Shown one piece after another: positions 34,286-34,723 of a DNA stretch of 34,723 nucleotides. Origin of the DNA: Puniceicoccales bacterium. Its GTDB lineage: Bacteria > Verrucomicrobiota > Verrucomicrobiia > Opitutales > UBA953. The notes under the pieces were generated by a model that worked only from the letters and a program-made list of their open reading frames with translations, was not told the DNA's origin and did not search any database. Both the position numbers and the translations under genes were made by a program. The stretch's first letter is position 1, and the number at the start of each line of letters is the position of its first letter. The stretch spans positions 1 to 34,723 of the forward strand of contig JAISSQ010000133.1 of the NCBI GenBank assembly GCA_031273045.1, given 5' to 3'.

Positions 34286-34357
34286 GGGATGGGTTGGGGA
34301 TTGGGGATGGGAGAGTGGTCAGTGGTCGGTGGTCAGTGGTCAGTGCGAGGTGCGAGG
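34286..34357. repeat. Three adjacent heptanucleotide arrays upstream of the giant gene
   Basis: The 94-base gap between the nuclease-type gene and the giant gene is almost entirely 7-bp repeats: TTGGGGA twice (34294-34307), GGTCAGT four times with one base change (34317-34344), and TGCGAGG twice (34344-34357). Five G-runs of three or four with 2-3-base spacers at 34286-34311 fit a G-quadruplex motif on the plus strand, the template strand for the giant gene. The arrays occupy the place where its promoter and leader should be; no conventional promoter is recognisable. Confidence 0.8.
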
Positions 34358-34375
34358 TGGTTGGGTGCGGAGAGG

Positions 34376-34723
34376 TTAGAGGGTCTTTATTTGTTTGGGC
34401 GAGAGGCCGGTGAGTTCGGCGATGTCGGCGGGCGAAAATCCCTTCGCCTTCATCTTGCGGGCAGTTTCGAGTTTGGCGGCGGACGCGCCTTCGGCGCGAC
34501 CCTTGGCGCGACCTTCTGCAAGACCCTTGGCGCGACCCTCTGCGCGGCCTTCTGCGCGACCCTTGACAAGCCCTTTGGCGAGACCCTCGGCACGACCTTT
34601 GGCGAGACCTTTGGCAAGGCCTTTGTTGAGTTTGTATTCAAAGGCGGAGTTGAGGATGTTCTGGGCTTCTTTCTCGCTGAAATAGGCCTCCTGCAACGCA
34701 GGAGGCAGGTTCTCGACTTTCGC
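34376..34723 (-). CDS. Rpn/PDDEXK-type nuclease-transposase family protein, C-terminal part
   Basis: The frame enters from the right edge and ends at TAA (34378-34376), leaving 115 residues. It begins KVENLPPALQEAYFSEKE, continues through a four-residue tandem repeat (GLAK, GRAE and variants), and ends with KLETARKMKAKGFSPADIAELTGLSPKQIKTL. That ending, with the Ala/Gly/Lys/Glu repeat before a small helix-turn-helix-like GFSPADIAELTGLS, is characteristic of Rpn-like proteins of the PD-(D/E)XK transposase family (PF12784-like), which have recombination-promoting DNA nuclease activity in E. coli. The catalytic domain lies outside the window, so activity cannot be judged. It reads in the same direction as the giant gene and ends 94-100 bases before it. 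An 8-bp hairpin (CCTCCTGC and its complement, around 34688-34706) lies within the coding sequence. Confidence 0.78.
   Translation of the reverse strand, partial: AKVENLPPALQEAYFSEKEAQNILNSAFEYKLNKGLAKGLAKGRAEGLAKGLVKGRAEGRAEGRAKGLAEGRAKGRAEGASAAKLETARKMKAKGFSPADIAELTGLSPKQIKTL
34486..34630 (-). repeat. 12-bp tandem repeat inside the Rpn-type gene
   Basis: About eleven imperfect copies of a 12-bp unit encode four-residue steps of the form G-(L/R)-A-(K/E). The units alternate between K and E endings, giving an amphipathic or coiled-coil-like stretch. Such repeats can change length by slippage in steps of four residues without breaking the frame. Confidence 0.85.

Noticed and set aside
4072-34413. 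Very long plus-strand open frames (up to 3,036 codons at 21325-30435) opposite the giant gene
   Set aside because: They lie in the exact codon-complement frame, encode Gly/Ala/Arg/Glu-rich sequence without domains, and persist only because TTA, CTA and TCA are rare in the sense gene.
1-34723. tRNA, rRNA or riboswitch genes
   Set aside because: I saw no cloverleaf-type or rRNA-like sequence in the short non-coding gaps (209-395, 1137-1196, 2289-2589, 3640-3705, 34276-34375).

Overview
The window is a high-GC bacterial segment (roughly 70% over most of its length). It has a short housekeeping/metabolic end at 1-3639, one enormous gene on the minus strand at 3706-34275, and the 3' end of a nuclease/transposase-type gene at the right edge. 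The likely source is Verrucomicrobiota, probably Opitutia-like. This is an inference from four things: a giant autotransporter made of PATR-type (autotransporter-associated beta-strand) repeats, an aldo/keto reductase of a type I associate with the PVC group, near absence of Shine-Dalgarno motifs, and a dispersed-type palindrome around GCCGACTTTCAAGTCGGC. No rRNA, tRNA or marker gene is present to settle it.

Left part: the 5' end of an exported protein gene points off the left edge (1-208, minus). Divergent from it are yebC (396-1136, plus; translation/transcription factor of the YebC/PmpR family) and meaB (1197-2288, plus; GTPase chaperone of methylmalonyl-CoA mutase). A 300-bp gap follows with a palindromic repeat element (2354-2507), then a convergent NADPH-type aldo/keto reductase (2590-3639, minus).

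Central part: a single uninterrupted frame of about 10,189 codons fills 3706-34275. It encodes a type V (autotransporter) surface protein: a long leader with one hydrophobic segment, a passenger of about 9,800 residues made of beta-helical repeats, a pertactin-like terminal segment, a linker, and one C-terminal 12-strand-type beta-barrel. The passenger is a chain of about nine super-blocks. Most junctions carry a recurring Trp-rich module, and at three junctions this is preceded by the same closing module. That pattern suggests serial fusion or duplication of complete passenger domains. Blocks 7 and 8 are paralogous, block 7 contains a 309-bp tandem triplication, and block 7 also contains a stretch with chlamydial Pmp-like FxxN/GGA motifs.

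Right part: the 94-bp gap upstream of the giant gene holds three successive arrays of 7-bp repeats, including a G-quadruplex-type motif. Beyond it lies the C-terminal part of an Rpn/PDDEXK-type protein (34376-34723, minus) with a 4-residue tandem repeat. Very long plus-strand open frames across the giant gene are explained by codon bias and are not called as genes.
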